From assembly GCA_003447235.1 (NCBI GenBank), contig DLZV01000006.1:57047-99605 (forward strand): a stretch of 42,559 nucleotides of DNA. Direction: 5' to 3'. The stretch is from Prevotella sp. (GTDB lineage Bacteria; Bacteroidota; Bacteroidia; Bacteroidales; Bacteroidaceae). Shown here one piece after another: positions 34,079 to 41,558 of the stretch (its first letter is position 1; the number at the start of each line of letters is the position of its first letter). Under the pieces are notes generated by a model that ran no database searches, was not told where the DNA came from, and worked only from the letters and a program-made list of their open reading frames with translations. Position numbers and translations under genes: made by a program.

Positions 34079-35605
34079 ATGTCACAAACTATTGGACATA
34101 TCTCTCAGATTATCGGCCCGGTGATCGACGTTTATTTCGACACTAAGGGCGAGGATCCTGAGAAGGTACTGCCTAAAATCTATGAGGCATTGCGCGTAAA
34201 GCGTCCCGATGGCCGCGACCTCATCATCGAGGTGCAGCAGCACATTGGCGAGGACACTGTGCGCTGCGTTGCCATGGACAACACGGACGGATTGCAGCGT
34301 GGACTGGAGGCAATGCGTACGGGAAGTCCTATCACCATGCCGGCTGGCGATCAGATCAAGGGCCGTATGATGAATGTCATTGGTCAGCCTATCGACGGTA
34401 TGGAATCGCTCGATATGAAGGGAGCGTACCCCATCCACCGCGAGGCTCCGAAGTTTGAGGATCTCTCCACCCACAAGGAGATGTTGCAGACTGGTATCAA
34501 GGTCATCGACCTCTTGGAGCCGTACATGAAGGGTGGTAAGATCGGACTTTTCGGTGGTGCTGGTGTCGGTAAGACGGTGCTCATCATGGAGTTGATCAAC
34601 AATATTGCCAAGGGTCACAACGGTTATTCCGTCTTTGCCGGCGTTGGTGAGCGTACCCGTGAGGGCAACGATCTGATTCGTGATATGCTTGAGTCAGGCG
34701 TTATCCGTTATGGCGAGAAGTTTAGAAAGGCTATGGACGAGGGCAAGTGGGACTTGAGCCTTGTTGACCCTGAAGAACTTCAGAAGTCGCAGGCTACGCT
34801 GGTCTATGGTCAGATGAACGAGCCTCCTGGGGCACGTGCCTCTGTCGCCCTCTCTGGTCTGACGGTGGCTGAGGAGTTCCGCGACCATGGTGGTAAGAAC
34901 GGAGAGGCTGCTGACATCATGTTCTTCATCGACAACATCTTCCGTTTCACTCAGGCTGGTTCTGAGGTGTCTGCCCTGCTGGGACGTATGCCTTCTGCCG
35001 TAGGCTATCAGCCGACATTGGCCAGCGAGATGGGTGCAATGCAGGAGCGCATCACCTCTACAAAGCGTGGTTCCATCACCTCCGTACAGGCAGTCTATGT
35101 GCCCGCTGACGACTTGACCGACCCTGCTCCAGCAACGACTTTTACTCACCTTGATGCTACTACGGTGCTCAACCGTAAGATTACTGAGCTGGGTATCTAT
35201 CCTGCCGTTGATCCGCTGGCCAGTACGTCGCGTATCCTCGACCCGCTGATTGTCGGCAAGGAGCACTATGCCTGCGCCCAGCGAGTGAAGGAGACTCTCC
35301 AGCACTATCAGGAGTTGCAGGACATCATTGCCATCCTCGGTATGGACGAGTTGTCCGATGAAGACAAGTTGGTTGTCAATCGCGCACGCCGTGTGCAGCG
35401 TTTCCTCTCCCAGCCGTTTACGGTGGCAGAGCAGTTTACGGGCATTCCTGGCGTGATGGTACCCATCGAAGAGACTATCAAGGGTTTCAATGCCATTCTG
35501 GATGGTGAGGTCGATGACCTGCCTGAGCAGGCGTTCCTCAACGTTGGTACAATCGAGGATGCCAAGGAGAAGGGTAAGAAACTCTTGGAGGCAGCCAAAG
35601 CCTAA
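34079..35605 (+). CDS. atpD: ATP synthase F1 subunit beta
   Basis: Catalytic subunit of F1. The 508-residue protein has the Walker A P-loop GGAGVGKT at about 159-166, followed by the catalytic GERTREGNDL segment and the ALSGLTVAEEFRD stretch. It is longer than E. coli beta (460), with extra residues in the N-terminal domain (for example the KGEDPEKVLPKIYEALRVK stretch), as seen in Bacteroidota. It begins 50 nt after pfkA in AT-rich sequence with no recognisable TAnnTTTG promoter. atpC follows after 5 nt. It is the first gene of the ATP synthase cluster, so beta-epsilon precede the Fo genes, unlike E. coli. Confidence 0.97.
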   Translation: MSQTIGHISQIIGPVIDVYFDTKGEDPEKVLPKIYEALRVKRPDGRDLIIEVQQHIGEDTVRCVAMDNTDGLQRGLEAMRTGSPITMPAGDQIKGRMMNVIGQPIDGMESLDMKGAYPIHREAPKFEDLSTHKEMLQTGIKVIDLLEPYMKGGKIGLFGGAGVGKTVLIMELINNIAKGHNGYSVFAGVGERTREGNDLIRDMLESGVIRYGEKFRKAMDEGKWDLSLVDPEELQKSQATLVYGQMNEPPGARASVALSGLTVAEEFRDHGGKNGEAADIMFFIDNIFRFTQAGSEVSALLGRMPSAVGYQPTLASEMGAMQERITSTKRGSITSVQAVYVPADDLTDPAPATTFTHLDATTVLNRKITELGIYPAVDPLASTSRILDPLIVGKEHYACAQRVKETLQHYQELQDIIAILGMDELSDEDKLVVNRARRVQRFLSQPFTVAEQFTGIPGVMVPIEETIKGFNAILDGEVDDLPEQAFLNVGTIEDAKEKGKKLLEAAKA

Positions 35606-35610
35606 CGCTT

Positions 35611-35850
35611 ATGTTGAGATTGAGAATAGTAAGTCCCGAAAAGGTCATGTTTCACGGCGAAGTCGAGAGCGTGTTGGTACCGGGTATGGTGGGTCCCTTT
35701 GAGATCCTCAAGGACCATGCTCCTATCATCTCCACCTTGACGAAAGGTCGTGTGGAATATACCGAAAAGGACGGTAAGAAGCAATTCGACATAGAAGGAG
35801 GTTTCGTTGAGGTCAAGCGCAACGAGGTTAACCTCTGTGTTGAGGTATAG
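35611..35850 (+). CDS. atpC: ATP synthase F1 subunit epsilon, short form
   Basis: A 79-residue protein equal to the N-terminal beta-sandwich of epsilon: LRIVSPEKVMFHGEVESVLVP, then GPFEILKDHAPIISTLTKG and the FDIEGGFVEVKRNEVNL strand. It stops where the two C-terminal helices would begin; E. coli epsilon is about 138 residues. Those helices inhibit ATP hydrolysis in many bacteria, so this enzyme would rely on another means of control. The gap to atpD is 5 nt and the next gene starts 9 nt after the stop. No frame-shifted continuation was found, so it looks natural and not truncated by mutation. Confidence 0.9.
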   Translation: MLRLRIVSPEKVMFHGEVESVLVPGMVGPFEILKDHAPIISTLTKGRVEYTEKDGKKQFDIEGGFVEVKRNEVNLCVEV

Positions 35851-35859
35851 AAGACTCCC

Positions 35860-36282
35860 ATGGCAAAGCACCAAGACATTGTCGGACACTACGCTTCCTT
35901 ATATAATAGGATAGGCTTGTGGATCATCGCCGGTTTGACCCTACTTGGCTTTTTGGCCGAGCAGATAGCCTTCAAGTATGGTTTCACCTATAGTATTGTG
36001 TTCTCGGCTGTCTATTTTCTTTTGGTGACCATGATCAACGGACGCTGCTGGCGCAAGGCAGCGCAAAAGGCTGGCAACGGCCTCACGCGCTTCTATTTTG
36101 CGTCGTCGGCCGCGAGAATGCTTCTCGCATTCATCGTCGTCCTCGTCGGAGCTTTCTTTCTCCGTGGCGACAAGACGTGCCTTTTGTCCTTTGCGTTGAT
36201 TTTTGCCACCTACTACGTGCTGATGCTGGTCTTCGACTGCATATTCTTCTCTCATATAGAGAAAAAACATTTGATTAAATAG
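35860..36282 (+). CDS. Small membrane protein of the ATP synthase cluster (AtpI-like position)
   Basis: A 140-residue protein with about four membrane helices (roughly residues 16-33, 41-58, 82-103 and 108-130), a basic central loop (NGRCWRKAAQKAGNGL) and a basic C terminus (HIEKKHLIK). It lies between atpC and atpB with gaps of 9 and 5 nt, so it belongs to the operon. Size, topology and position match the AtpI-like accessory proteins that help c-ring assembly, but no sequence motif proves it. Many Bacteroidota clusters carry a poorly described gene at this point. Confidence 0.7.
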   Translation: MAKHQDIVGHYASLYNRIGLWIIAGLTLLGFLAEQIAFKYGFTYSIVFSAVYFLLVTMINGRCWRKAAQKAGNGLTRFYFASSAARMLLAFIVVLVGAFFLRGDKTCLLSFALIFATYYVLMLVFDCIFFSHIEKKHLIK

Positions 36283-36287
36283 CTGAC

Positions 36288-37379
36288 ATGAAAGCATTCA
36301 AGCAATATCTCCTCGTGCTGATACTCGGTCTTCTCGCTGTGCCATCAATGGCCGGAGAGAAGATGACGATTGACATGAAGGAAATTTTGTGGGGACATAT
36401 CAAAGACTCATACGAGTGGCACATCACCAATGTTGGTGACCATCCAGTGGTAATCAACCTCCCGGTGATCGTGAAAAGCTCTACAGGCTGGCATGTGTTC
36501 TCCTCATCACAATTCTCTCATCATGCTGATGAGCAGGGCAACCGTCCTGGTCCTTATGGACTGTGTATCAAAGGTGGTGAGGCCGAGACCTATCCAGGTA
36601 AAATCGTAGAGCAGGTCGACGGTCAAGAAGTGCGTCCGTTTGACCTCTCCATTACAAAGTCTGTGGCCGTCCTTTTCATCGATGCCATCATCCTCTTGCT
36701 GTGTGTGCTCATTCCTGCCCGCTGGTGCAAGCGTCATAAGATTGACGATCCAGCTCCTTCTGGTTTCACAGGTCTGATGCACATGTTCATCAAGTCGGTC
36801 TATGATGACGTCATCAAGGCAGTCATGGGCGATGAGGCTCCGAAATATGCTCCCTATCTTTTGACGTGCTTCTTCTTCATCTTCATTGCCAACTTGATGG
36901 GTATCGTGCCTTTCCCCCCGGGTGGTGGCAACCTCACGGGCAACATCTCGTGTACTTGCTTTTTCGCCCTATGCACATTCCTCATCACCAACTTTACGGG
37001 TACCAAGGAATATTGGAAGGAAATCTTCTGGCCGGAAGTACCCACATGGTTGAAGGTTCCTGTTCCCTTGATGCCCGTTATCGAGCTTGTAGGTATCTTC
37101 ACAAAGCCATTGGCACTGATGATCCGACTTTTTGCCAACATGATGGCAGGCCATGCGATTGCCTTGTCATTCGCGGGTATGATTTTCATCATGTTCCATC
37201 TCACTGAGAATGCGCTGGTCAACAACATCGCCGGAAGCAGTATCTCGGTTATCTCGGTAGCGCTGAGCGTCTTCATGATGCTGCTTGAGATTCTTGTAAG
37301 CTACATCCAGGCCTTGGTGTTCACGATGCTTAGTGCCGTGTTCATCTCGTTTGCTCATGTCAAGGAGCATGCCGCATAA
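36288..37379 (+). CDS. atpB: ATP synthase Fo subunit a, with exported N-terminal domain
   Basis: Membrane subunit that forms the proton half-channels against the c-ring. The 363-residue protein has the essential Arg as R280 in LALMIRLFANMMAGHAI, and helices 200-355 match subunit a. It is about 90 residues longer than E. coli AtpB. The N terminus has a signal peptide (about 1-22, ending PSMAG), then a hydrophilic domain of about 100 residues (His- and Gly-rich, HHADEQGNRPGPYG) before the first membrane helix at about 124-145. That domain should face the periplasm. It is joined to the preceding small membrane protein gene by a 5-nt gap. Confidence 0.95.
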   Translation: MKAFKQYLLVLILGLLAVPSMAGEKMTIDMKEILWGHIKDSYEWHITNVGDHPVVINLPVIVKSSTGWHVFSSSQFSHHADEQGNRPGPYGLCIKGGEAETYPGKIVEQVDGQEVRPFDLSITKSVAVLFIDAIILLLCVLIPARWCKRHKIDDPAPSGFTGLMHMFIKSVYDDVIKAVMGDEAPKYAPYLLTCFFFIFIANLMGIVPFPPGGGNLTGNISCTCFFALCTFLITNFTGTKEYWKEIFWPEVPTWLKVPVPLMPVIELVGIFTKPLALMIRLFANMMAGHAIALSFAGMIFIMFHLTENALVNNIAGSSISVISVALSVFMMLLEILVSYIQALVFTMLSAVFISFAHVKEHAA

Positions 37380-37385
37380 GGATTT

Positions 37386-37417
37386 CGGTCCGACCTCCTG
37401 CCTATGCGCGGAGACCG
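37386..37417 (+). other. Intercistronic hairpin between atpB and atpE
   Basis: CGGTC (37386-37390) pairs with GACCG (37413-37417); neighbouring CG/CGG can add pairs around a bulge. It lies just after the atpB stop and may protect or define the 5' side of an atpE mRNA segment. Confidence 0.4.
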
Positions 37418-37472
37418 GTCAAAAGCAAAATAAATAATCAAAAATATCAAATAATTAAAAAGCTTTTTAACT
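37418..37472 (+). promoter_or_regulatory. AT-rich translation enhancer ahead of atpE, ending in a palindrome
   Basis: The 49 nt before the atpE ATG (37424-37472) contain almost no G or C. It ends with a perfect 16-nt palindrome TTAAAAAGCTTTTTAA (37455-37470), only 2 nt before the start codon at 37473. Bacteroidota use A-rich, unstructured leaders for strong initiation; the palindrome could modulate this. Confidence 0.5.
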
Positions 37473-37715
37473 ATGTTATCATCATTGTTGTTAGCAGCTG
37501 AGGTTGCAAAGATGGGTGGCGCATTGGGCGCAGGTATTGCCGTTATCGGTGCTGGTTTGGGTATCGGGCGCATTGGCGGCCAGGCCATGGATGCCATGGC
37601 TCGCCAGCCGGAGAAGATTGGTGATCTCCGTTCTTCCATGATTATCGCAGCTGCCCTCGTCGAGGGTGTGGCCTTCTTGGCCGTGATCGTTGCGCTCTTG
37701 GCAGTAGTTATGTAA
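37473..37715 (+). CDS. atpE: ATP synthase Fo subunit c
   Basis: An 80-residue hairpin of two membrane helices forming the rotor ring. Helix 1 carries the Gly-rich packing motif GAGIAVIGAGLGIGRIGG (about 19-36). The polar loop is ARQPE (43-47), which contacts F1. The ion-binding Glu is E64 in AALVEGVAF. There is no Gln in helix 1 at the position used by sodium-binding c subunits, and Gly, not Ser, follows the Glu, so a proton is the likely ion. It is needed in many copies per complex, which fits the AT-rich leader ahead and the stable hairpin behind. Confidence 0.96.
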   Translation: MLSSLLLAAEVAKMGGALGAGIAVIGAGLGIGRIGGQAMDAMARQPEKIGDLRSSMIIAAALVEGVAFLAVIVALLAVVM

Positions 37716-37719
37716 TCAA

Positions 37720-37740
37720 TCCCGCGTAAGCGGGAGGTTT
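37720..37740 (+). other. GNRA-tetraloop hairpin after atpE
   Basis: TCCCGC (37720-37725) / GCGGGA (37730-37735) closes a GTAA loop (GUAA in RNA, a GNRA tetraloop), 4 nt after the atpE stop, followed by GGTTTT. It could shield atpE mRNA from 3' decay or partly stop transcription before atpF. Confidence 0.6.
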
Positions 37741-37763
37741 TCAATGAACTTTAACCAGTAAGT

Positions 37764-38273
37764 ATGGATTTATTAATCCCTGAAGGTGGATTGCTTTTTT
37801 GGATGACGCTGGTCTTCGTCATCGTCTTCTTGATTCTTTGGAAGTTTGGATTTCCTGCTATCGTGAAGATGATCGACGAGCGTAAGGCTTACATTGACGA
37901 AAGCCTTCGCAAGGCCAAGGAGGCCAATGATAAGCTCCAGAACATCCAAAAAGAGGGTGAAGCCATGCTGCAAGAGGCTCGCGACAAGCAGGCCGCCATC
38001 CTGCGGGAGGCTGCCTCTACGCGCGACGCTATTGTCGAGAAAGCTCAGGCCAAGGCCAACGACGAGGGTGCACGCATCCTTGCCGAGGCCAAGGCTGAGA
38101 TCGATAGCCAAAAGCAGGCCGCCATCCGCGACATTCGCACACAGGTGGCTGAGCTCTCTGTGCAGATCGCAGAGAAGATTCTCCGCGAGAAACTCGCTGC
38201 TTCCGACAAGCAGAATGCGCTGATAGACAAACTGCTGGATGAAGTTTCTTCTGATAATAATAAGGACCAGTAA
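37764..38273 (+). CDS. atpF: ATP synthase Fo subunit b
   Basis: Peripheral stalk subunit. The 169 residues comprise one N-terminal membrane helix (about 9-30, LLFWMTLVFVIVFLILW) and a long Ala-, Lys- and Glu-rich helix (about 38-150) expected to form the coiled-coil stalk; KAKEANDKLQNIQKEGEAML is a representative heptad stretch. The C-terminal part LSVQIAEKILREKL binds delta. A Lys/Asp-rich tail ends the protein. It follows atpE after 48 nt containing a hairpin; atpH starts 9 nt after its stop. Confidence 0.95.
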   Translation: MDLLIPEGGLLFWMTLVFVIVFLILWKFGFPAIVKMIDERKAYIDESLRKAKEANDKLQNIQKEGEAMLQEARDKQAAILREAASTRDAIVEKAQAKANDEGARILAEAKAEIDSQKQAAIRDIRTQVAELSVQIAEKILREKLAASDKQNALIDKLLDEVSSDNNKDQ

Positions 38274-38282
38274 TCATAGCTT

Positions 38283-38819
38283 ATGGATTTAGGTGTAATA
38301 TCGGTTCGCTACGCACGTGCGCTCATCAAGAGCGCTACTGCGTCGAAGCTCGAAGATCAGGTCTATAAGGAGATGTCAGTTCTCTCCACGAACTACATCC
38401 GGGTGCCTGAATTGCGCTTTACGATAGACAACCCCATGCTCTCCAAGGCCAAGAAGCAACAGTTGCTGGAGACGGCATGTGGCGGAACTCCCTCCCCACT
38501 CACCGCTCGCTTCATTGCTTTGGTGCTGAAGGAGGACAGGGAGAGCGCACTACAATTCATGGCGACCTCTTACATCACTCTTTATAGAAAGCAGAAGAAT
38601 ATCATTCGCGGTACGCTCACCACTGCTGCCCCTGTCTCGGCTGAGACCGAGCGTAAGGTGAAGGCGATGGTCGAGAAGAAAACTCATGGTTCTGTAGAGT
38701 TCAACACCGAGGTGAACCCTGACTTGATTGGCGGTTACATCCTGGAGTATGATACCTATAGAATGGATGCCAGCATCCAGCGCAAGCTGCGTGACATCCG
38801 CAATACGTTAATCAAATAA
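38283..38819 (+). CDS. atpH: ATP synthase F1 subunit delta
   Basis: Joins the b stalk to the top of F1. The 178-residue protein begins with the typical VISVRYARALIKSA helix and ends with the conserved NTEVNPDLIGGYILEYDTY and SIQRKLRDI segments. Length and helix content match delta/OSCP. It is spaced 9 nt from atpF and 17 nt from atpA. Confidence 0.94.
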   Translation: MDLGVISVRYARALIKSATASKLEDQVYKEMSVLSTNYIRVPELRFTIDNPMLSKAKKQQLLETACGGTPSPLTARFIALVLKEDRESALQFMATSYITLYRKQKNIIRGTLTTAAPVSAETERKVKAMVEKKTHGSVEFNTEVNPDLIGGYILEYDTYRMDASIQRKLRDIRNTLIK

Positions 38820-38836
38820 TTCAGAAACAAATAGTA

Positions 38837-40423
38837 ATGTCAGACAAGATAAAACCAAGCGAGGTCTCTGATGTGCTGCTGCAGCAACTCCAAGAGGTGA
38901 ATAGTGGCACGCAGTTCGACGAGGTAGGCACGGTGCTTACTGTCGGCGACGGTGTGGCGCGTATCTACGGACTGCGCAACGCTGAGGCCAGCGAGCTGCT
39001 TGAGTTTGAGAATGGCACGATGGCCATCGTGATGAACCTGGAGGAAGACAACGTCGGTTGCGTCCTCTTGGGTTCCACGGCAGGCATTGAGGAGGGTATG
39101 AAGGTGAAGCGAACGCATCGCATTGCCTCTATCCGCGTCAACGACAATTTCCTCGGACGCGTGGTCAACCCTCTCGGCCAGGCCATCGACGGCAAAGGAG
39201 ACATTGATTTGACAGCATCCTTTGAGATGCCGCTCGACCGCAAGGCCCCGGGCGTGATCTACCGTCAACCGGTGAAAGAGCCGCTGCAGACGGGTGTGAA
39301 AGCTGTCGACTCCATGATTCCAATCGGTCGTGGACAGCGTGAGCTGATCATCGGTGACCGCCAGACGGGTAAAACCGCTATCGCCGTCGATACCATTATC
39401 AACCAAAAGAAGTTCTACGAGGAGGGCAAGCCCGTCTATTGCATCTATGTCGCCATCGGTCAGAAGGCTTCTACCGTGGCCTCACTCGTGCAGACGTTGA
39501 AGGAGCGAGGCGCCATGCCTTATACGATCATCGTCAGTGCTACCGCAGCCGATCCTGCCGCCATGCAGTACTATGCTCCTTTTGCTGGAGCTGCCATCGG
39601 CGAGTATTTCCGTGACCGCGGCCATAGCGCTCTCGTCGTCTATGACGACCTGTCAAAGCAGGCTGTTGCCTATCGCGAGGTATCGCTGATTCTTCGTCGT
39701 CCTTCTGGACGCGAGGCCTATCCTGGCGATGTCTTCTACCTTCACTCCCGTCTGCTCGAGCGTGCCGCACGTATCAACGACCAGCAGGAGATTGCCGAGC
39801 AGATGAATGACCTTCCCGAGAGCATGAAGGGCCACGTCAAGGGTGGCGGATCTCTCACCGCACTGCCAATCATTGAGACGCAGGCTGGCGACGTTTCCGC
39901 TTATATCCCGACCAATGTGATTTCTATCACCGACGGCCAGATCTACCTTGAGTCGGACCTCTTCAACCAGGGCTTCCGTCCTGCCATCAATGTCGGTATC
40001 TCTGTGAGCCGTGTGGGTGGTTCTGCTCAGATCAAGAGTATGAAGAAGGTGGCAGGTACGTTGAAAATTGACATGGCGCAGTATCGTGAGTTGGAGGCAT
40101 TCTCTCAGTTCTCAAGTGATATGGATGCCGTGACGGCTATGACGCTCGACCGCGGACGCAAGAACAACCAGTTGCTCATCCAGCCTCAGTACACGCCGAT
40201 GTCTGTCGGTGAGCAGGTGGCGATCCTCTATTGTGGCGTCCACGGTCTGCTCCACGACGTACCTGTTGACAAGGTGCGCGACTGTCAGGACCAGTTCCTT
40301 GAGTCTATGCGTTCAGCCCATGCTGATGTCATTGCCAATTTGGCAGCGGGCAAACTCGTTGAGGAAGATACGAAGGTCATTTCGGAAGTCATGGCCAACA
40401 TCGCCGGACAGTTCAAAAACTAA
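38837..40423 (+). CDS. atpA: ATP synthase F1 subunit alpha
   Basis: Non-catalytic nucleotide-binding subunit of F1. The 528-residue protein has the P-loop GDRQTGKT at about 173-180, the VYDDLSKQA segment, and the arginine-finger region VGISVSRVGGSAQ, whose Arg reaches into the beta active site. Length is slightly above E. coli alpha (513). The gene follows atpH after 17 nt and is followed by atpG after 17 nt, within which lies an unusually strong ribosome-binding site. Confidence 0.97.
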   Translation: MSDKIKPSEVSDVLLQQLQEVNSGTQFDEVGTVLTVGDGVARIYGLRNAEASELLEFENGTMAIVMNLEEDNVGCVLLGSTAGIEEGMKVKRTHRIASIRVNDNFLGRVVNPLGQAIDGKGDIDLTASFEMPLDRKAPGVIYRQPVKEPLQTGVKAVDSMIPIGRGQRELIIGDRQTGKTAIAVDTIINQKKFYEEGKPVYCIYVAIGQKASTVASLVQTLKERGAMPYTIIVSATAADPAAMQYYAPFAGAAIGEYFRDRGHSALVVYDDLSKQAVAYREVSLILRRPSGREAYPGDVFYLHSRLLERAARINDQQEIAEQMNDLPESMKGHVKGGGSLTALPIIETQAGDVSAYIPTNVISITDGQIYLESDLFNQGFRPAINVGISVSRVGGSAQIKSMKKVAGTLKIDMAQYRELEAFSQFSSDMDAVTAMTLDRGRKNNQLLIQPQYTPMSVGEQVAILYCGVHGLLHDVPVDKVRDCQDQFLESMRSAHADVIANLAAGKLVEEDTKVISEVMANIAGQFKN

Positions 40424-40427
40424 CGGG

Positions 40428-40435
40428 AAGGAGGT
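40428..40435 (+). promoter_or_regulatory. Strong Shine-Dalgarno sequence of atpG
   Basis: AAGGAGGT, 5 nt ahead of the ATG at 40441, is almost the full complement of the 16S rRNA tail. Such sites are rare in Bacteroidota, and every other start in this window has at best a partial one. It fixes 40441 as the start. Confidence 0.75.
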
Positions 40436-40440
40436 CTATC

Positions 40441-41415
40441 ATGCCATCTTTGAAAGAAATCAAGAGTCGCATCGCTTCCGTCAATAGCACGCGGAAGATC
40501 ACCAGTGCGATGAAAATGGTGGCTTCGAGCAAACTCCACCATGCCCAGACGGCCATCGAGAATATGCTCCCTTATGAAAATATGCTGGAGCATATCCTCA
40601 AGACGTTCTTGGTATCGGCACCCGATGTTGAGTTGCCGTTCGATCAGGAGCGTCCTGTGAAGAAGGTTGCGCTGATCGTTTTCTCTTCCAACTCGTCGCT
40701 CTGTGGCGGATTCAATGCCAATATTATCAAGACGATGCTCCATGCTATAGAAGAATATCGTAAGCAGGGACTCACCAACGATGATATCATTATCTACCCC
40801 ATTGGCAGAAAGGTTGAGGAGAAGGTTCGTAAGCTCGGCTTACGATCGGCAGGATCGTTTGTCCATTTGGCTGACAAACCCAATTCCGCTCAGTGTCGCG
40901 ACATCTCCGTCGAGGCGGGCACGATGTTCTTGGAGGGTAAAGTGGATAAGGTGGAATTGATCTACCACCACTTTAAGAGTGCAGGATCTCAGGTCCTCAC
41001 ACGCAGAACCTTCCTCCCCATCGACCTTCACGACGATGTTGGGGCCGATAACGACCGTGACCTGTCATCCAATCTGCCTACTAAGAAGTCGCAGGAGTAC
41101 CTCAAGAACCGCAATAAGCAGGAAGAGGAACGCGAGCAGACAACAGTCAAGCCCCTCAATGACAATTTCCTTGTGGAACCCGACTTGAAAACAGTGCTTA
41201 CTGAACTTGTCCCCAAGGAGTTGCACTTGATGGTCTACACTGCGCTGCTTGATAGCAACGCCTCGGAGCATGCCGCCCGTATGGTAGCCATGCAGACGGC
41301 CACGGACAACGCAGACGAGTTGCTTCGCGAGCTTAACTTGCAGTACAACAAGTCTCGACAGGCCGCCATTACTTCCGAACTGCTCGATATTGTGGGCGGA
41401 TCGTCCAACAACTAA
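40441..41415 (+). CDS. atpG: ATP synthase F1 subunit gamma, with charged insertion
   Basis: Central rotor shaft. The N-terminal helix LKEIKSRIASVNSTRKITSAM and the C-terminal helix ASEHAARMVAMQTATDNADEL are the conserved coiled coil. The 324 residues exceed E. coli gamma (287) by 37. Most of the excess lies between LPID and FLVEPD, at about residues 197-245: an Asp-rich then Lys/Glu/Arg-rich stretch (KNRNKQEEEREQTT) that looks flexible. It is preceded by an unusually strong Shine-Dalgarno and followed by an intrinsic terminator, so it is the last gene of the cluster. Confidence 0.95.
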   Translation: MPSLKEIKSRIASVNSTRKITSAMKMVASSKLHHAQTAIENMLPYENMLEHILKTFLVSAPDVELPFDQERPVKKVALIVFSSNSSLCGGFNANIIKTMLHAIEEYRKQGLTNDDIIIYPIGRKVEEKVRKLGLRSAGSFVHLADKPNSAQCRDISVEAGTMFLEGKVDKVELIYHHFKSAGSQVLTRRTFLPIDLHDDVGADNDRDLSSNLPTKKSQEYLKNRNKQEEEREQTTVKPLNDNFLVEPDLKTVLTELVPKELHLMVYTALLDSNASEHAARMVAMQTATDNADELLRELNLQYNKSRQAAITSELLDIVGGSSNN

Positions 41416-41443
41416 GTTGTGCGCTCTTCCCTACCCTATATAG

Positions 41444-41494
41444 TTGTCGGGGACTGATTCAATTAAGTTTGATATCAGTCCCCGACGATTTTTT
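41444..41494 (+). terminator. Intrinsic terminator of the ATP synthase cluster
   Basis: A perfect 13-bp stem GTCGGGGACTGAT (41446-41458) / ATCAGTCCCCGAC (41474-41486), extendable to 15 bp with one wobble, a 15-nt loop, then GA and six T (41489-41494). This is the clearest terminator in the window. Confidence 0.93.
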
Positions 41495-41511
41495 ATGCTT
41501 ATTTCGAAAAG

Positions 41512-41542
41512 AAGAATACTTTGAGGAAGGCAAAGTATTCTT
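41512..41542 (-). terminator. Intrinsic terminator of the ROK kinase gene
   Basis: AAGAATACTTTG (41512-41523) pairs perfectly over 12 bp with CAAAGTATTCTT (41531-41542) around a 7-nt loop. On the minus strand the stem is followed by the T-rich CTTTTCG. It lies 17 nt beyond the kinase stop codon, back to back with the atpG terminator. Confidence 0.8.
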
Positions 41543-41558
41543 TTACAGTTGTAAGCTA

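Noticed and set aside
37473..37715. Sodium-type c subunit
   Set aside because: The helix-1 Gln and the Ser/Thr after the ion-binding Glu are absent; Gly follows E64, so proton use is more likely.
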